This document shows positions 53,616 to 62,650 of a DNA stretch of 64,000 bases, piece by piece (the first letter of the stretch is position 1; every line of letters starts with the position of its first letter). Position numbers and translations under genes: made by a program. Source of the DNA: Streptococcus oricebi. Lineage in GTDB: Bacteria; Bacillota; Bacilli; Lactobacillales; Streptococcaceae. Where the stretch lies: assembly GCF_017883985.1 (NCBI RefSeq), contig NZ_PRDG01000001.1:323771-387770 (forward strand), given 5' to 3'. The notes beneath the pieces are model-generated. The model did not search any database. It was not told the origin of the DNA and saw only the letters and a list, made by a program, of their open reading frames with translations.

Positions 53616-54596
53616 CTAATCCAGAAGGAGTTTTTGCTTGCTCAAGTTCAGACAGACCTTGGTTCCCTGCCCCACCTGTGATTCCAGACTCAAGCCATGC
53701 CCTAATTTATCCGCAATTTGCTTGGACAAATAAAGGCCCAAACCTGAGGACTGCTGGGTCAGACGTCCGTTATAGCCGGAAAAACCCCGCTCAAAGATTC
53801 GTTTTAAATCGCTAGAGCGAATGCCCAGACCAGTGTCCCTCAAGTAAAGGCAGTCACCCTGACAGTAAATCTCAATCTCTCCCTCCTGGGTATATTTGAG
53901 ACTGTTGGATAGGACCTGCTCTAAAATTACCAGGAACCACTTCTTATCCGTAATCACCAGCCTATCCAAATCATGTAGATTTAAGCGCAAGCCCTTTTGG
54001 ATAAAGAAGAGGGCGTATTTCTTCACCACTTCCTTGACCAAGTCGTGAAGATTTTCCTCAGCCAGGACCAAGTCATCATGAAAACTTTCCAGGCGCAGAT
54101 ACTGGAGGACTAAATTGACATAGGATTCAATCTTAAAAATCTCCTGTTCTAACTGCTTCTTACTGTCTGCCTCCTTTAAGTCTTGGACCAGGAGGGAGCT
54201 TGCAGCAATAGGGGTCTTAATCTGGTGGGCCCAGAGGGTATAGTAGTCCAGCAAGTCATTCTTGCTCTCTTTTTCTAGGGCCAACTGCTCCCGCTTTTCT
54301 GCCTTTAGGTCCTCTATCTTTTCAAATAGCAGAGCTTCTAAGGCTGTTTGGGGCCTACCCGACTCATAGAGTTTTTCCCGACGAAAGTTCTGGTAAGAAA
54401 AGGCCAAATCTAGCCAAATCATAAAGACTGAAAAAAAGAGGAAAATCAGCAATAGATAATGAAGCAAGGAGCGGTAATCATCAAATAAGGCAGCCAAGAG
54501 GAACAAGAGCAGATCGCAAATCAAAAGTAGGACCAACTGGTAGCGAATCCCGTAGATGTGTTGCTTTAAAAAGAAAATTTTATCTCGCCTATCCAT
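53616..54596 (-). CDS. BceS-like sensor histidine kinase
   Basis: The 326-residue kinase has two close membrane helices (about 16-56) with almost no outside loop, the mark of intramembrane-sensing Bce kinases that take their signal from a BceAB transporter. The H-box is WAHQIKTPIAAS near 127-138 with the phospho-accepting His; the N-box is LEQVLSNSLKYT, the G1 box LRDTGLGI and the G2 region SSGLGLYLSKQIAD. It overlaps the response regulator gene by 8 bp. The two permeases at 37493 and 51255 are candidate signal donors. Confidence 0.93.
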   Translation of the reverse strand: MDRRDKIFFLKQHIYGIRYQLVLLLICDLLLFLLAALFDDYRSLLHYLLLIFLFFSVFMIWLDLAFSYQNFRREKLYESGRPQTALEALLFEKIEDLKAEKREQLALEKESKNDLLDYYTLWAHQIKTPIAASSLLVQDLKEADSKKQLEQEIFKIESYVNLVLQYLRLESFHDDLVLAEENLHDLVKEVVKKYALFFIQKGLRLNLHDLDRLVITDKKWFLVILEQVLSNSLKYTQEGEIEIYCQGDCLYLRDTGLGIRSSDLKRIFERGFSGYNGRLTQQSSGLGLYLSKQIADKLGHGLSLESQVGQGTKVCLNLSKQKLLLD

Positions 54597-55266
54597 GAGC
54601 CAAGCCGTACCCTATTCCTTTTTTGGTATCGATGAAATTTTTGAGGCCAGAGCTCTCCAATTTTTTTCGCAGGCGGGCAACATTGACCGACAAGGTATTG
54701 TCATCGATAAAGAAGTCGCTATTCCAGAGTTCGCGCATCAAATCATCACGCGCCACAATGCTCCCTGCATGCTCAAAGAGGACCCGCAAAATCTGAAATT
54801 CATTCTTGGTCAAGGAAACTACCTGTCCCTCAACCAGCAGGTCCATCGATTTGAGATTGAGGATGACTCCTTGGTACTCTAAGAGGTTTTGATCCGTCCC
54901 AAATTCATAGGAGCGCCGCAGAAGCCCTTGAATCTTGGCCAAGAGGACATTATTATCAAAGGGCTTGGTCACATAGTCATCTGCCCCCATATTGATAGCC
55001 ATCACAATATCCATGGCCTGGTCGCGCGAGGATAAAAACATAATAGGCAGGGTTGAAATCTTCCGAATTTCCTGGCACCAATGGTAGCCATTAAAGAGAG
55101 GAAGGCCAATATCCATCAGGACCAACTGGGGCTCCTCCCGGACAAAATCAGTCAAAACCTGGGTGAAGTCCTCCACCGCAAAGACCTGAAAGCCCCATTG
55201 TTCCAATAATTTCTTAATCATTTGCCGAATAATTTGATCATCTTCTACTAAAAAAATCTTATGCAT
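54589..55266 (-). CDS. BceR-like response regulator
   Basis: The 225-residue OmpR-type regulator has a receiver domain with acidic pocket VEDD (residues 7-10), phospho-Asp in LVLMDIGLP near 52, and Lys in VTKPFDNN near 101. The C-terminal winged-helix domain covers about 130-223 (LTKNEFQILRVLFEHAGSIV, then DDNTLSVNVARLRKKLES). Two ATGs lie 6 bp apart; GAGGTG is eight bases from the inner one, which I chose. It overlaps the kinase gene. Its probable targets are the two CTTACA-N4-TGTAAG promoters at 40276 and 53523. Confidence 0.93.
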   Translation of the reverse strand: MHKIFLVEDDQIIRQMIKKLLEQWGFQVFAVEDFTQVLTDFVREEPQLVLMDIGLPLFNGYHWCQEIRKISTLPIMFLSSRDQAMDIVMAINMGADDYVTKPFDNNVLLAKIQGLLRRSYEFGTDQNLLEYQGVILNLKSMDLLVEGQVVSLTKNEFQILRVLFEHAGSIVARDDLMRELWNSDFFIDDNTLSVNVARLRKKLESSGLKNFIDTKKGIGYGLAHG

Positions 55267-55370
55267 GGTCATACCACCTCTAACTTCTTCCTTCTATTAT
55301 AACAAATATCCCAAGCTCTAGGGAAAATATGCTATACTAACACTAAGATTACTTATTTGAAGAGGTTCCT

Positions 55371-56576
55371 ATGGAAAATATTTTTACTTATCTAGACCAG
55401 GTCGCTCATGACAGTATCTATGATTTGGACTTTACTGCCTTGGATATGCTGGTTTTTGCGGAGCTTAGCTATCTCAACTATGAGCAAATCGTCACTTCTA
55501 CCCCTCAACTAGAGGAGGCCAAGCGCTTGAGCCAACTAAAAGAAGAAGTCAAGCATGAGCTGTCGGCTATGACGACCAAGGACCGCCTGGCCCTACTTGA
55601 ACAGGTCGGCCAACTAAAACGCTACAAGAACATCAAGGCCCTGGCCCATGTCAATCAGATTGATGAGGACTTGGAGGTCCAATTTTCAGCCCTAATTTTC
55701 CGCCTCAAAAAAGAAAAGTATCTGATTGCCTTTCGTGGGACAGACGACTCGATTATCGGCTGGAAGGAAGATTTTAATATGACCTATATGGATCATGTTC
55801 CAGCCCAGATTTTGGCCAAGGAATATGCCCAAAAGATGATGGAAAGTCTAACGGGTCAGTTTGTCTTTGTCGGCCACTCCAAGGGAGGAAACCTAGCGAC
55901 CTATGCGGCCAGCCAACTCTCTGGTTCATTTCAGGACAGGATTGAGGCCGTTTATAGCTTTGACTCTCCTGGTCTCAATCGTGAATTAGTCCAACAGGCC
56001 GGCTATCAGGCTATCTTGCCCAAGCTCAAACCCTATATTCCCCAAGCCTCTATTGTCGGTATGATGTTGGAGTCCACCAAGGAGGCCTTGATTGTCAAAA
56101 GTCGAGCCCTGGGTGGCTTCGCCCAGCACAATACCTTCTCCTGGTAAATCCAAAATGGAGACTTCTTTCTCCTTGATTCACTCAAGGCTGACAGTCTCCA
56201 GGTCGATAAAACTCTAAAAACTTGGGTGGCCAGCACCTCCGACCAGGAATTAAAAGATTTCTTCGATCTCTTTTTTGGTCTTATCCTGGACGCTGGCATT
56301 CAGTCTATTGATGATTTCAGCAAGTTAGAGAATATCAAGAAATTACCGGAGGTCCTCAAAAATGCCCAAGCCCTGTCCGATCAGGAAAAGGACATGCTCT
56401 CACGCCTCAGCAAGCTCCTGCTTGATACCCGCTACCAAGCCTGGTGGGAGGACCAAAAACTGCCTAGCCCCAGCAAGATTGCTAGCAATCTCAAGGAAAA
56501 TCTCTCTAGTCTAGCCAGTAAACTGCCCTTTACTAGCCAGGAAGAGCCAAAAAAAGACGGAGAAACCGAATCCTAG
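55371..56576 (+). pseudogene. Mbeg1-like (DUF2974) lipase gene interrupted by a stop codon
   Basis: The frame from 55371 runs 258 codons, meets TAA at 56145-56147 and continues in the same frame for 142 more sense codons to 56576. Together they form one alpha/beta-hydrolase of the Mbeg1-like type: an N-terminal helical part, AFRGTDDSIIGWKEDF near 125-140, the nucleophile elbow VGHSKGGNLATYAAS near 165-180, and YSFDSPGLNRE. The stop falls after HNTFSW, where the family continues; CAA-to-TAA fits. The C-terminal tail (about 143 residues) is then untranslated. The nucleophile and oxyanion regions remain, so the truncated form might keep some function. Confidence 0.75.
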
Positions 56577-56584
56577 ACTAAGCG

Positions 56585-56618
56585 CTTGGATTAAGGACCA
56601 GCCTATCCTTAATCCAAG
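56585..56618. other. Long perfect hairpin between lipase pseudogene and NOX gene
   Basis: CTTGGATTAAGGA and TCCTTAATCCAAG pair perfectly (13 bp) around an 8-base loop. No T-run follows on either strand. It begins 8 bp after the lipase frame's stop and may act as a processing or stability element. Confidence 0.6.
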
Positions 56619-56702
56619 AACCCTTACTAAAATAAATGGAGAATCGATTTCTTTAAGCGGCTTGCTTTTCAAGAATCCTTGGCCAGAATGAGAGCAATAA
56701 AA

Positions 56703-56750
56703 TTGACAGACAAGTTTCCTTCTTGATAAAATGTAATAACAATCATTACA
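56703..56750 (+). promoter_or_regulatory. Promoter and Fur-family box of the NOX-like gene
   Basis: TTGACA (56703-56708), an 18-base spacer ending TGA, and TAAAAT (56727-56732) form a strong promoter. Overlapping the -10 and start is TGTAATAACAATCATTACA (56732-56750), a 19-bp inverted repeat of the Fur/PerR/Zur type: 6-bp half-sites TGTAAT and ATTACA with 7 bases between. Confidence 0.75.
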
Positions 56751-56763
56751 ACAAGGAGCAAAT

Positions 56764-57960
56764 ATGAAATCATTTAAAGGAATCAGCCTACTTATCCTTA
56801 GTCTAGGTCTGACTATTTTTGCCTGGGCCAGCTCTGGCTTAGTCAATTTCATCATCCCAGGCCTAGCCCTTACTACCCTCTCTCTGACCTTTCTGTTAGC
56901 CAGTCGCAGCGCCTTGCTGGAGGACTGGTTTCAGGGGATTGAAGAGATGTACTTTTATCATAAGATTTTAGCCGTCTTTTCCCTCATCCTTCTGGCCCTC
57001 CATAAGGTAGCCATGAACGGTAGCCTTTGGGGCTCACACTTAGCCGCCCAATTAGGAAATATTGCTATCTATCTCTTCTTTAGTATCGTTATCGTTGCTT
57101 ATCTGGGCAAGCACATCAAATATGAAGTCTGGCGCTGGGTCCACCGTCTGGTTTATCTAGCCTATATCTTTGGCCTCTTTCATACCTATATGCTGCTAGG
57201 AAAAAGTCTGCTTAGTTTCAATCTCTTGAGTATCGTGGTTGCTAGCTATGCTCTAATTGGTCTCTCATCTGGCTTTTACATCATCTTCTTATACCAGACT
57301 TTGGCCTTTAAGCATAAAGGCAAGGTCCTAGGACTAAAGAGACTCAACCATGATACCCTAGAAGTGAAAATCCAAGTTGAAAAACCCTTTTCTTACCAGT
57401 ATGGACAGTTTGCCTTTATCAAAATTTTCCAAGAGGGACTAGAAAGTGCGCCCCACCCCTTCTCTATTTCGGGCGGCCAAGGGAATATCCTCTACTTTAC
57501 CATAAAAAATTCCGGGGACTTCACCCAGCAGGTCTATGAAAAGCTAGAACTAAATAGCACAGTCAAAATCGACCGAGCTTATGGCCACATGCTTCTAGAG
57601 CAAGGCCAGGAAAAGCAAATCTGGATTGCGGGCGGAATCGGAATTACCCCTTTTATCTCCTATCTTCGTGAAAACCCTAGGCTCAATCGCCCTATCAGCT
57701 TCTACTATGCCTACTCTGGAGCTGAAAATGCTGTTTATCTTGATTTTCTCCAGGACTATGCCCAAAAGAATCCCCTTTTGGATCTCCACCTAGTGGATAG
57801 CAAGATCAGCGGTTATCTGGACTTTAGCGACTATCCCTTGGATAGTCAAACCAGCGTCTTTATGTGTGGTCCGCTTGCCATGATGAACAAGCTAGCCCAG
57901 ACCTTCAAGAAAATCAATCCTAAGGCGCAACTGATTTACGAAGGCTTCAAATTTAAATAA
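56764..57960 (+). CDS. NOX/ferric-reductase-like flavocytochrome
   Basis: The 398-residue protein has six N-terminal membrane helices and a cytosolic FAD/NAD(P)H reductase module, as in SpNOX, the pneumococcal NADPH oxidase homologue of the same length. Heme-ligand His pairs are visible: H66 and H80 (14 apart) and H127 and H140 (13 apart). The FAD part has APHPFSISGG near 230, the NAD(P)H part GGIGITPFISYL near 290-302 and CGPLAMMNK near 370. It would pass electrons from NAD(P)H across the membrane to oxygen or iron. AAGGAG precedes the ATG. A Fur-family box lies over its promoter. Confidence 0.9.
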   Translation: MKSFKGISLLILSLGLTIFAWASSGLVNFIIPGLALTTLSLTFLLASRSALLEDWFQGIEEMYFYHKILAVFSLILLALHKVAMNGSLWGSHLAAQLGNIAIYLFFSIVIVAYLGKHIKYEVWRWVHRLVYLAYIFGLFHTYMLLGKSLLSFNLLSIVVASYALIGLSSGFYIIFLYQTLAFKHKGKVLGLKRLNHDTLEVKIQVEKPFSYQYGQFAFIKIFQEGLESAPHPFSISGGQGNILYFTIKNSGDFTQQVYEKLELNSTVKIDRAYGHMLLEQGQEKQIWIAGGIGITPFISYLRENPRLNRPISFYYAYSGAENAVYLDFLQDYAQKNPLLDLHLVDSKISGYLDFSDYPLDSQTSVFMCGPLAMMNKLAQTFKKINPKAQLIYEGFKFK

Positions 57961-58079
57961 GAATTAGGCCAAAGCAGCTTTGTCCAGCTCCTAACTAAGC
58001 AAGGACTGATAAAGCCTTTCCAGCCCTAACCAACCCTTCAATTACCTCATTTAAAAGTAAGTAAAAATTTAATCAAGGA

Positions 58080-58132
58080 AAAACTCCCCTCTTTTCTGAA
58101 TGTCTCTACATTCGATAGAAGGGGAGTTTTCT
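58080..58132. terminator. Bidirectional terminator
   Basis: AAAACTCCCCT pairs with AGGGGAGTTTT, with inner GAATG/CATTC. The plus strand ends in TTTTCTTCTTT and the minus strand in TTTTTCC. It ends the NOX gene and the DUF805 gene from opposite sides. Confidence 0.88.
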
Positions 58133-58169
58133 TCTTTATTCAGCTTCAAATAGACTAGGTTTGGACCTC

Positions 58170-59480
58170 TTATTGATCGCTTTCAGCCTCTTTTGAATCA
58201 GCTTTTAAATCTTCCTGCGCTTGGAAATTAGACTCTTGAGCAGCTTCTACTACTGGCTCTGGCTGAGTAGGACTTTCTGGCTCTGCAGTAGGTGCTGCCA
58301 CCGGAGCTTGACCTGGAGTCCGGTCAACCAATCCTTGTGACTGAGTCCCTTGACCTGCTTGTGAATCAAAGGAAGTCGCTTCTGGAGTCTGGGGCTCAAA
58401 TGAATTGACTGGGCCGGCAAATGAGTCTGGTTGGCTCGGATTTTGTGGGTAGCCTTGGCCCGGGAATTGATTAGGTTGGCTCGGATTTTGTGGGTAACCT
58501 TGACCGGCAAATTGGTTAGGTTGAATTGGGTTTTGCGGCTGACCTTGACCGGTGAATGGGTTAGGTTGACCCGGATTTGGCACTTGACCTTGACCGGCAA
58601 ATGGATTAGCTTGGCCAGGGTTTTGCGGCTGACCTTGACCGGTGAATTGATTTGGTTGGCCCGGATTTTGTGGGTAACCTTGATCGGCAAATGGATTAGG
58701 CTGGCCAGGGTTTTGCGGCTGACCTTGACCGGCAAATTGGTTAGCTTGACCTGGATTTTGTGGCTGACCTTGACCGGCAAATGGATTTGGTTGACCTGGA
58801 TTTTGCGGGTAACCTTGGCCTGGAAATTGATTAGCTTGACCTGGATTTTGTGGGTAACCTTGACCGGTGAATGGATTAGGTTGGCCAGGGTTTTGCGGGT
58901 AACCTTGATCGGCAAATTGGTTAGCTTGACCTGGATTTTGTGGCTGACCTTGACCGGTGAATGGATTTGGTTGACTCGGATTTTGAGGATAGCCTTGAGC
59001 ATTAAATGGACCAGTTTGGGCCTGTGCTTGAGGGTCCTTACTTGGCATACTACAAAGAACAAGGATAGCAACAAAGCCCAGAAAGGCCAAGCCTTCAAGT
59101 AGGGCAACATCAGATAGGGTTGCTAAAAGAGCTGGGCCAGCCCAAACAAAGATAAAGGCCCAGTGGAAATTAGCATCACGCAAGCGGCGAACAAATAAGG
59201 CCAGCTGAGGAATCAAGGCTGCAAGATAATAGACAATGACTAAAATAGCTACGGGAGCAAAGGTCATAATTTCAGAGAAATCTGATAGCTCAATTATGCC
59301 ATCATCAAGGAAATCCCCAAGGACAGAGCCAAAGCTAGCTATGAGGGTGAAGAAAGCAATTAAAATTAGTGGCAACATTACAATGGTATGCCAGAGCATG
59401 GTCCACCAAAAATCTGAGCGGGTAGAGCGCCCCTTAAAGTCAATATAACGAATCCAAAATTGTTTATAAGCGTTTAGCAT
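58170..59480 (-). CDS. DUF805 membrane protein with a Pro/Gln/Asn/Gly repeat tail
   Basis: The 436-residue protein has an N-terminal DUF805 membrane domain (about residues 10-145, four helices; FKGRSTRSDFWWTMLW and LFVRRLRDANFHWAFIF are the family marks). Residues 162-356 are thirteen repeats of QGYPQNPGQPNPFTG-like 15-mers with Y/Q, P/A, P/Q and T/A/P alternation. The last 80 residues are acidic and Gln/Glu/Pro-rich (EPESPTQPEPVVEAAQESNF). The repeat composition suggests a disordered, possibly low-complexity interaction tail; the role is unknown. AAAGGAG precedes the ATG. It stands alone between two terminator/intergenic regions. Confidence 0.9.
   Translation of the reverse strand: MLNAYKQFWIRYIDFKGRSTRSDFWWTMLWHTIVMLPLILIAFFTLIASFGSVLGDFLDDGIIELSDFSEIMTFAPVAILVIVYYLAALIPQLALFVRRLRDANFHWAFIFVWAGPALLATLSDVALLEGLAFLGFVAILVLCSMPSKDPQAQAQTGPFNAQGYPQNPSQPNPFTGQGQPQNPGQANQFADQGYPQNPGQPNPFTGQGYPQNPGQANQFPGQGYPQNPGQPNPFAGQGQPQNPGQANQFAGQGQPQNPGQPNPFADQGYPQNPGQPNQFTGQGQPQNPGQANPFAGQGQVPNPGQPNPFTGQGQPQNPIQPNQFAGQGYPQNPSQPNQFPGQGYPQNPSQPDSFAGPVNSFEPQTPEATSFDSQAGQGTQSQGLVDRTPGQAPVAAPTAEPESPTQPEPVVEAAQESNFQAQEDLKADSKEAESDQ
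58413..58997 (-). repeat. Thirteen 45-bp tandem repeats within the DUF805 gene
   Basis: The 585 bp encode thirteen 15-residue units, all in frame, with a PQNP core in nearly all and the most degenerate copies at the two ends. Long shadow frames in other phases (plus strand 58431-59102 and minus strand 58250-59110) come from this periodicity. Confidence 0.9.
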
Positions 59481-59545
59481 GTGCCTCTCCTTTATTTTTT
59501 ATACCTAACATGATACCATTTTTTAGGCTAGGAAACAAGCTGACC

Positions 59546-61786
59546 TTATCTGACCGTCTCTAGTTGCCAGCTCTGCCAGCCCCTAAATCGGATGGCTCCC
59601 TCCTGATCCGTCCGATGGATGATACTGCCTATCTTATTCAAACGTTCCAAGGTCTCTTGATGGGGATGGTGGTAGCGATTATTCTTACCAGCCGAAATCA
59701 AAGAAATTTTGGGTGCTATCTGGGCCAGAAATTCTGGACTGGAACTTCCCTTACTACCATGATGGCCCAACTTTAAAACATCTGCCTGGAGCTGGGGGAA
59801 ACTTTTAAGGAGATTTTGCTCCCCCTCCCTTTCTAAATCACCTGTAAAGAGAAAGCTAGTCCCATAAAATTCTCCGTAAAGGACAATCGAATCATTATTG
59901 CCCCCATCTCCAGAACCGCTAGGATAAAGGACCTCTAGATGCTGGTCAAAAATCGGAAATCTATCTCCCACTGCTACTAGGTGGATAGAACTTTTCAACT
60001 GGGCTAAATCCTTAAGAAAGTCCTGTCTCTGCAGGCTCCCTTCCGTTATATAGACATCCCTGATTGGCAATTCCCTGGCCACTTCTAACAGATCTCCCAC
60101 ATGATCCTGGTCTGCATGGGTCAAAAAGAGCTGGTCCAGGTGGTCCACGCCTCGACTTTTAAGATAGGGCAACAAGGTCTTACTGGCATTGCTAGAGGTC
60201 TTTCTCTTTTGCCAAGCCTTCTGACCATTAAAGTCCAGCCGACCGCCAACATCAATCAAGATGGTTTGCCCCCGCCAATCCCGCAGAAAAATACTGTCTC
60301 CTTGACCAATATCTACAAGGGTTATCTCATTTTCCAGGGGAAACTTGCTCCCCATAAATAAAAGTAGGACTGCTGGACCAAGGAGCAAGCGGGAGGTTTT
60401 ATGCCTTCTAAAATCATAGAGTAGGGCCAAAGTCAGCAAGAGTAAAAGCAAAAGCCAGAGGGGAGGTTTGCCCAAGATTAAGGGTCTGGGAAAGGCCTGG
60501 GCAAACCACTGGACTAGCTTTTCCAAACCCACAAAAAGATAATTCAAATCCTTCCATATAAAGAGAGGAGATAGTAAAAAGGCTAGACTTAAGAGCGGTA
60601 AAAGGGCCCAGTCAAAGACTAGGGAAAAGAGCAGGGTTAGCAGGACCGACCAGACTTGAAATTCTGAAAAGAAAAAGATTAAAAGGGGCAAGATTCCTAG
60701 CGAGAGGACCAGACTTTCTCGAAAAATTCTTGAAGAGCTAGGCAGGTCCTCTAGGCCTAGCATGGCTATGATGAAGGCATAGGCACAGGATAAGAGACCG
60801 CCGACAGTTAGTAAGAAAGAAGGACTTATCAAGGACAAAATCATCAAGGTTAAGGCAAAACCATCCAGACTAGCTAGGCCTTTTTGAGCCAGGAACTTTT
60901 GCACCAGACTCCGTAAGACCGATACTGAAAAGCCTGTCAAACCGGCGTAAATAAAAGAAAAGAGCAGTTGGAGAATGTCGACTATTTCCCGCCTGAGTCC
61001 CAGACGCAAGAGACATTTCCGAAAACCGGTCACAAAAAAGCCCACCTGCATACCTGACAGGGCAAAGAGATGAAGAATCCCTAGACTAGAATAAAGTTGG
61101 GTCATCTCCTGAAAGTCCTGATCCAAATCACCAAATAAGAGACCAGTCATATAGTGGCTCATGGGACCGGGAAACTTTTCCTTGATGTAAACCAGGGCCC
61201 GCCTTCTCCAAACGGATAAAAAATCAAAAGGACTTTGGGCTGAGAGGGGCTTTTGAGACCTCAACTCCCTTATCTTAAAAATCCGGTCAATTCCCTGACT
61301 CTTCAAATAGGCTCGGTAATTAAAGCCCGAAAAGTTACGCTCCTCCTCGGCCAGACTTAGGTCTCCCCTTACTTCCAATAAGGTCAAATCGCTCAAATGC
61401 TGGAAAAATTCTTGTTCAGTTGCTGACTTGAGCTGATAGTAAACCTGGTAGGTCCTTCCTTCTTGCCTAGCCCGAAAGGAAAGAGAAGAACCATTCACCT
61501 GAATAGTATCTGGTAAGAGGACAAGCTGGCTCAGACTTTTAGGAGCTGTCAAAAATTCCTGATCCCGACTGAAACGCTGCCAAGCAAAAAAGAGGAAAAA
61601 AGGCGCCAAGAGGCATAGACTAAGAAGACCGGTCTTTAGGGGATAAAAGAAAAAGAGTCGATAGAGTCCAAAACAGAGAACAGCTAGACTGAGGAGGTTG
61701 CTGACATAGATAGCAAAATAAGCAAGCAAGAGCAAAAAAGCCAGATAAATCGGCGGGAGGGGTAATTTTTTAATCCACTGTGACAT
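59546..61786 (-). CDS. comEC: Competence protein ComEC, DNA uptake channel
   Basis: ComEC forms the membrane channel that carries single-stranded DNA into competent cells. The 746-residue protein has a short N-terminal membrane pair, the Competence domain with about eight helices (LLFGDLDQDFQEMTQLYSSLGILHLFALSGMQ near 230-260) and a C-terminal metallo-beta-lactamase-like domain (TLVDIGQGDSIFLRDW, ILIDVGG, LTHADQDHVGDL and LGHHGSKGSS). Longer frames exist to 61819, but the ATG at 61786 gives the family N-terminus MSQWIKKLPLPP and overlaps comEA by 17 bp. The site before it is weak, so translation is probably coupled. Confidence 0.95.
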   Translation of the reverse strand: MSQWIKKLPLPPIYLAFLLLLAYFAIYVSNLLSLAVLCFGLYRLFFFYPLKTGLLSLCLLAPFFLFFAWQRFSRDQEFLTAPKSLSQLVLLPDTIQVNGSSLSFRARQEGRTYQVYYQLKSATEQEFFQHLSDLTLLEVRGDLSLAEEERNFSGFNYRAYLKSQGIDRIFKIRELRSQKPLSAQSPFDFLSVWRRRALVYIKEKFPGPMSHYMTGLLFGDLDQDFQEMTQLYSSLGILHLFALSGMQVGFFVTGFRKCLLRLGLRREIVDILQLLFSFIYAGLTGFSVSVLRSLVQKFLAQKGLASLDGFALTLMILSLISPSFLLTVGGLLSCAYAFIIAMLGLEDLPSSSRIFRESLVLSLGILPLLIFFFSEFQVWSVLLTLLFSLVFDWALLPLLSLAFLLSPLFIWKDLNYLFVGLEKLVQWFAQAFPRPLILGKPPLWLLLLLLLTLALLYDFRRHKTSRLLLGPAVLLLFMGSKFPLENEITLVDIGQGDSIFLRDWRGQTILIDVGGRLDFNGQKAWQKRKTSSNASKTLLPYLKSRGVDHLDQLFLTHADQDHVGDLLEVARELPIRDVYITEGSLQRQDFLKDLAQLKSSIHLVAVGDRFPIFDQHLEVLYPSGSGDGGNNDSIVLYGEFYGTSFLFTGDLEREGEQNLLKSFPQLQADVLKLGHHGSKGSSSPEFLAQIAPKISLISAGKNNRYHHPHQETLERLNKIGSIIHRTDQEGAIRFRGWQSWQLETVR

Positions 61787-62423
61787 AATCACGCAATTTC
61801 TCCAAGGTCTTATCCCCAATGCCTGAAACCTCTTTTAATTCCTCCACACTGTCAAACTTTCCCTTGGACTCCCGATAGGCGATAATATCCTGGGCTTTTT
61901 TCTGCCCGATTCCTGATATGGTCTGCAATTCCTCCTGGCTGGCAGTATTGAGATTCACCTTGGCCTGCCCCTGGGCTGAGCTAGCTGGGTTGGCACTATT
62001 GGAGGCTAGAGTCGCCCCTTCTTCTCCCTGCCGCGCGACATAGATAAGGTCTTCGTCCTTTAACTTCTGGGCTAAATTAACCGAGCGTGAATCGGCATCA
62101 TCGGTCAAACCACCAGCCTTTTCCAAGGCATCGTGCAGGCGACTTTGACTGGCTAGCTGATAAACTCCCGGTCTTTTAACAGCCCCTTTGACATCAACGG
62201 TAATGGTAGCCGACTCTGAACTGGTCTGGCTGGCTTCCTTTTTGCTTTCTTGAGGTAAAGAAGAGGAAGACTTGCTAGTTCTTTCCTCTAACAATTCTTG
62301 CAGATTAGAGGTCTGACTGGGCTGACTCTGGCTCCAAAAAAGATAGAGGCCCAGAAAGAATAGCCCCGCAAAAAGCAAGGGGAGCCGGTAGTTTTTTAAC
62401 TTTTTGATCATTTCTTCTAGCAT
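61770..62423 (-). CDS. comEA: Competence protein ComEA, DNA receptor
   Basis: ComEA is the membrane-anchored double-stranded DNA receptor of the uptake machine. The 217-residue protein has an N-terminal membrane helix (about 12-30, LPLLFAGLFFLGLYLFW), a Ser/Gln-rich linker, an SLBB domain (about 73-130, TVDVKGAVKRPGVYQLASQSRL, DALEKAGGLTDDAD) and two C-terminal helix-hairpin-helix motifs (LNTASQEELQTISGIGQKKAQ and FDSVEELKEVSGIGDKTLEKL). AAAGGAG precedes the ATG. A ComX box is 19 bp upstream and comEC follows with overlap. Confidence 0.96.
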   Translation of the reverse strand: MLEEMIKKLKNYRLPLLFAGLFFLGLYLFWSQSQPSQTSNLQELLEERTSKSSSSLPQESKKEASQTSSESATITVDVKGAVKRPGVYQLASQSRLHDALEKAGGLTDDADSRSVNLAQKLKDEDLIYVARQGEEGATLASNSANPASSAQGQAKVNLNTASQEELQTISGIGQKKAQDIIAYRESKGKFDSVEELKEVSGIGDKTLEKLRDYVTVD

Positions 62424-62442
62424 GATTTCTCCTTTATCTAAC

Positions 62443-62450
62443 TATTCGTA
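62443..62450 (-). promoter_or_regulatory. ComX/SigX (cin) box
   Basis: The minus strand has TACGAATA, the -10-like box recognised by the competence sigma factor SigX, 19 bp before the comEA ATG. Late competence genes of streptococci carry this box. It supports co-regulation of comEA and comEC. Confidence 0.88.
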
Positions 62451-62587
62451 AAAGAGACGGAAAATAAAGAAAAAAAGCCCAAAAATATGACTTAAAACTG
62501 ATAACTACTGGACCTTATGGCTGGACCCTTGCTAAGTTTCTTCTTTTTTGGTCTAGACCAGCTCTGGCAGCCTTCGGACTCCCTTAT

Positions 62588-62628
62588 ACAAAAAAAGAAT
62601 GGTTGGGTCGTCCTTCTGTCAGAAAGAC
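62588..62628 (-). terminator. Probable terminator of plsC
   Basis: On the minus strand GTCTTTCT pairs with AGAAGGAC around GAC, and TTCTTTTTTT follows 12 bases later. It is about 20 bp after the plsC stop. The gap to the ComX box holds no gene. Confidence 0.45.
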
Positions 62629-62650
62629 TTCCCGCCCATTTCTTGCTGGC

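Noticed and set aside
58413..58997. CRISPR-like array in the regular 45-bp repeats
   Set aside because: The units are contiguous, in frame and lack spacers, and no cas gene is present.
58250..59110. 286-residue minus-strand frame and 223-residue plus-strand frame over the DUF805 repeats
   Set aside because: Both owe their length to the 45-bp periodicity and have low-complexity, unnatural compositions. The DUF805 frame has the start site, the family domain and the terminator.
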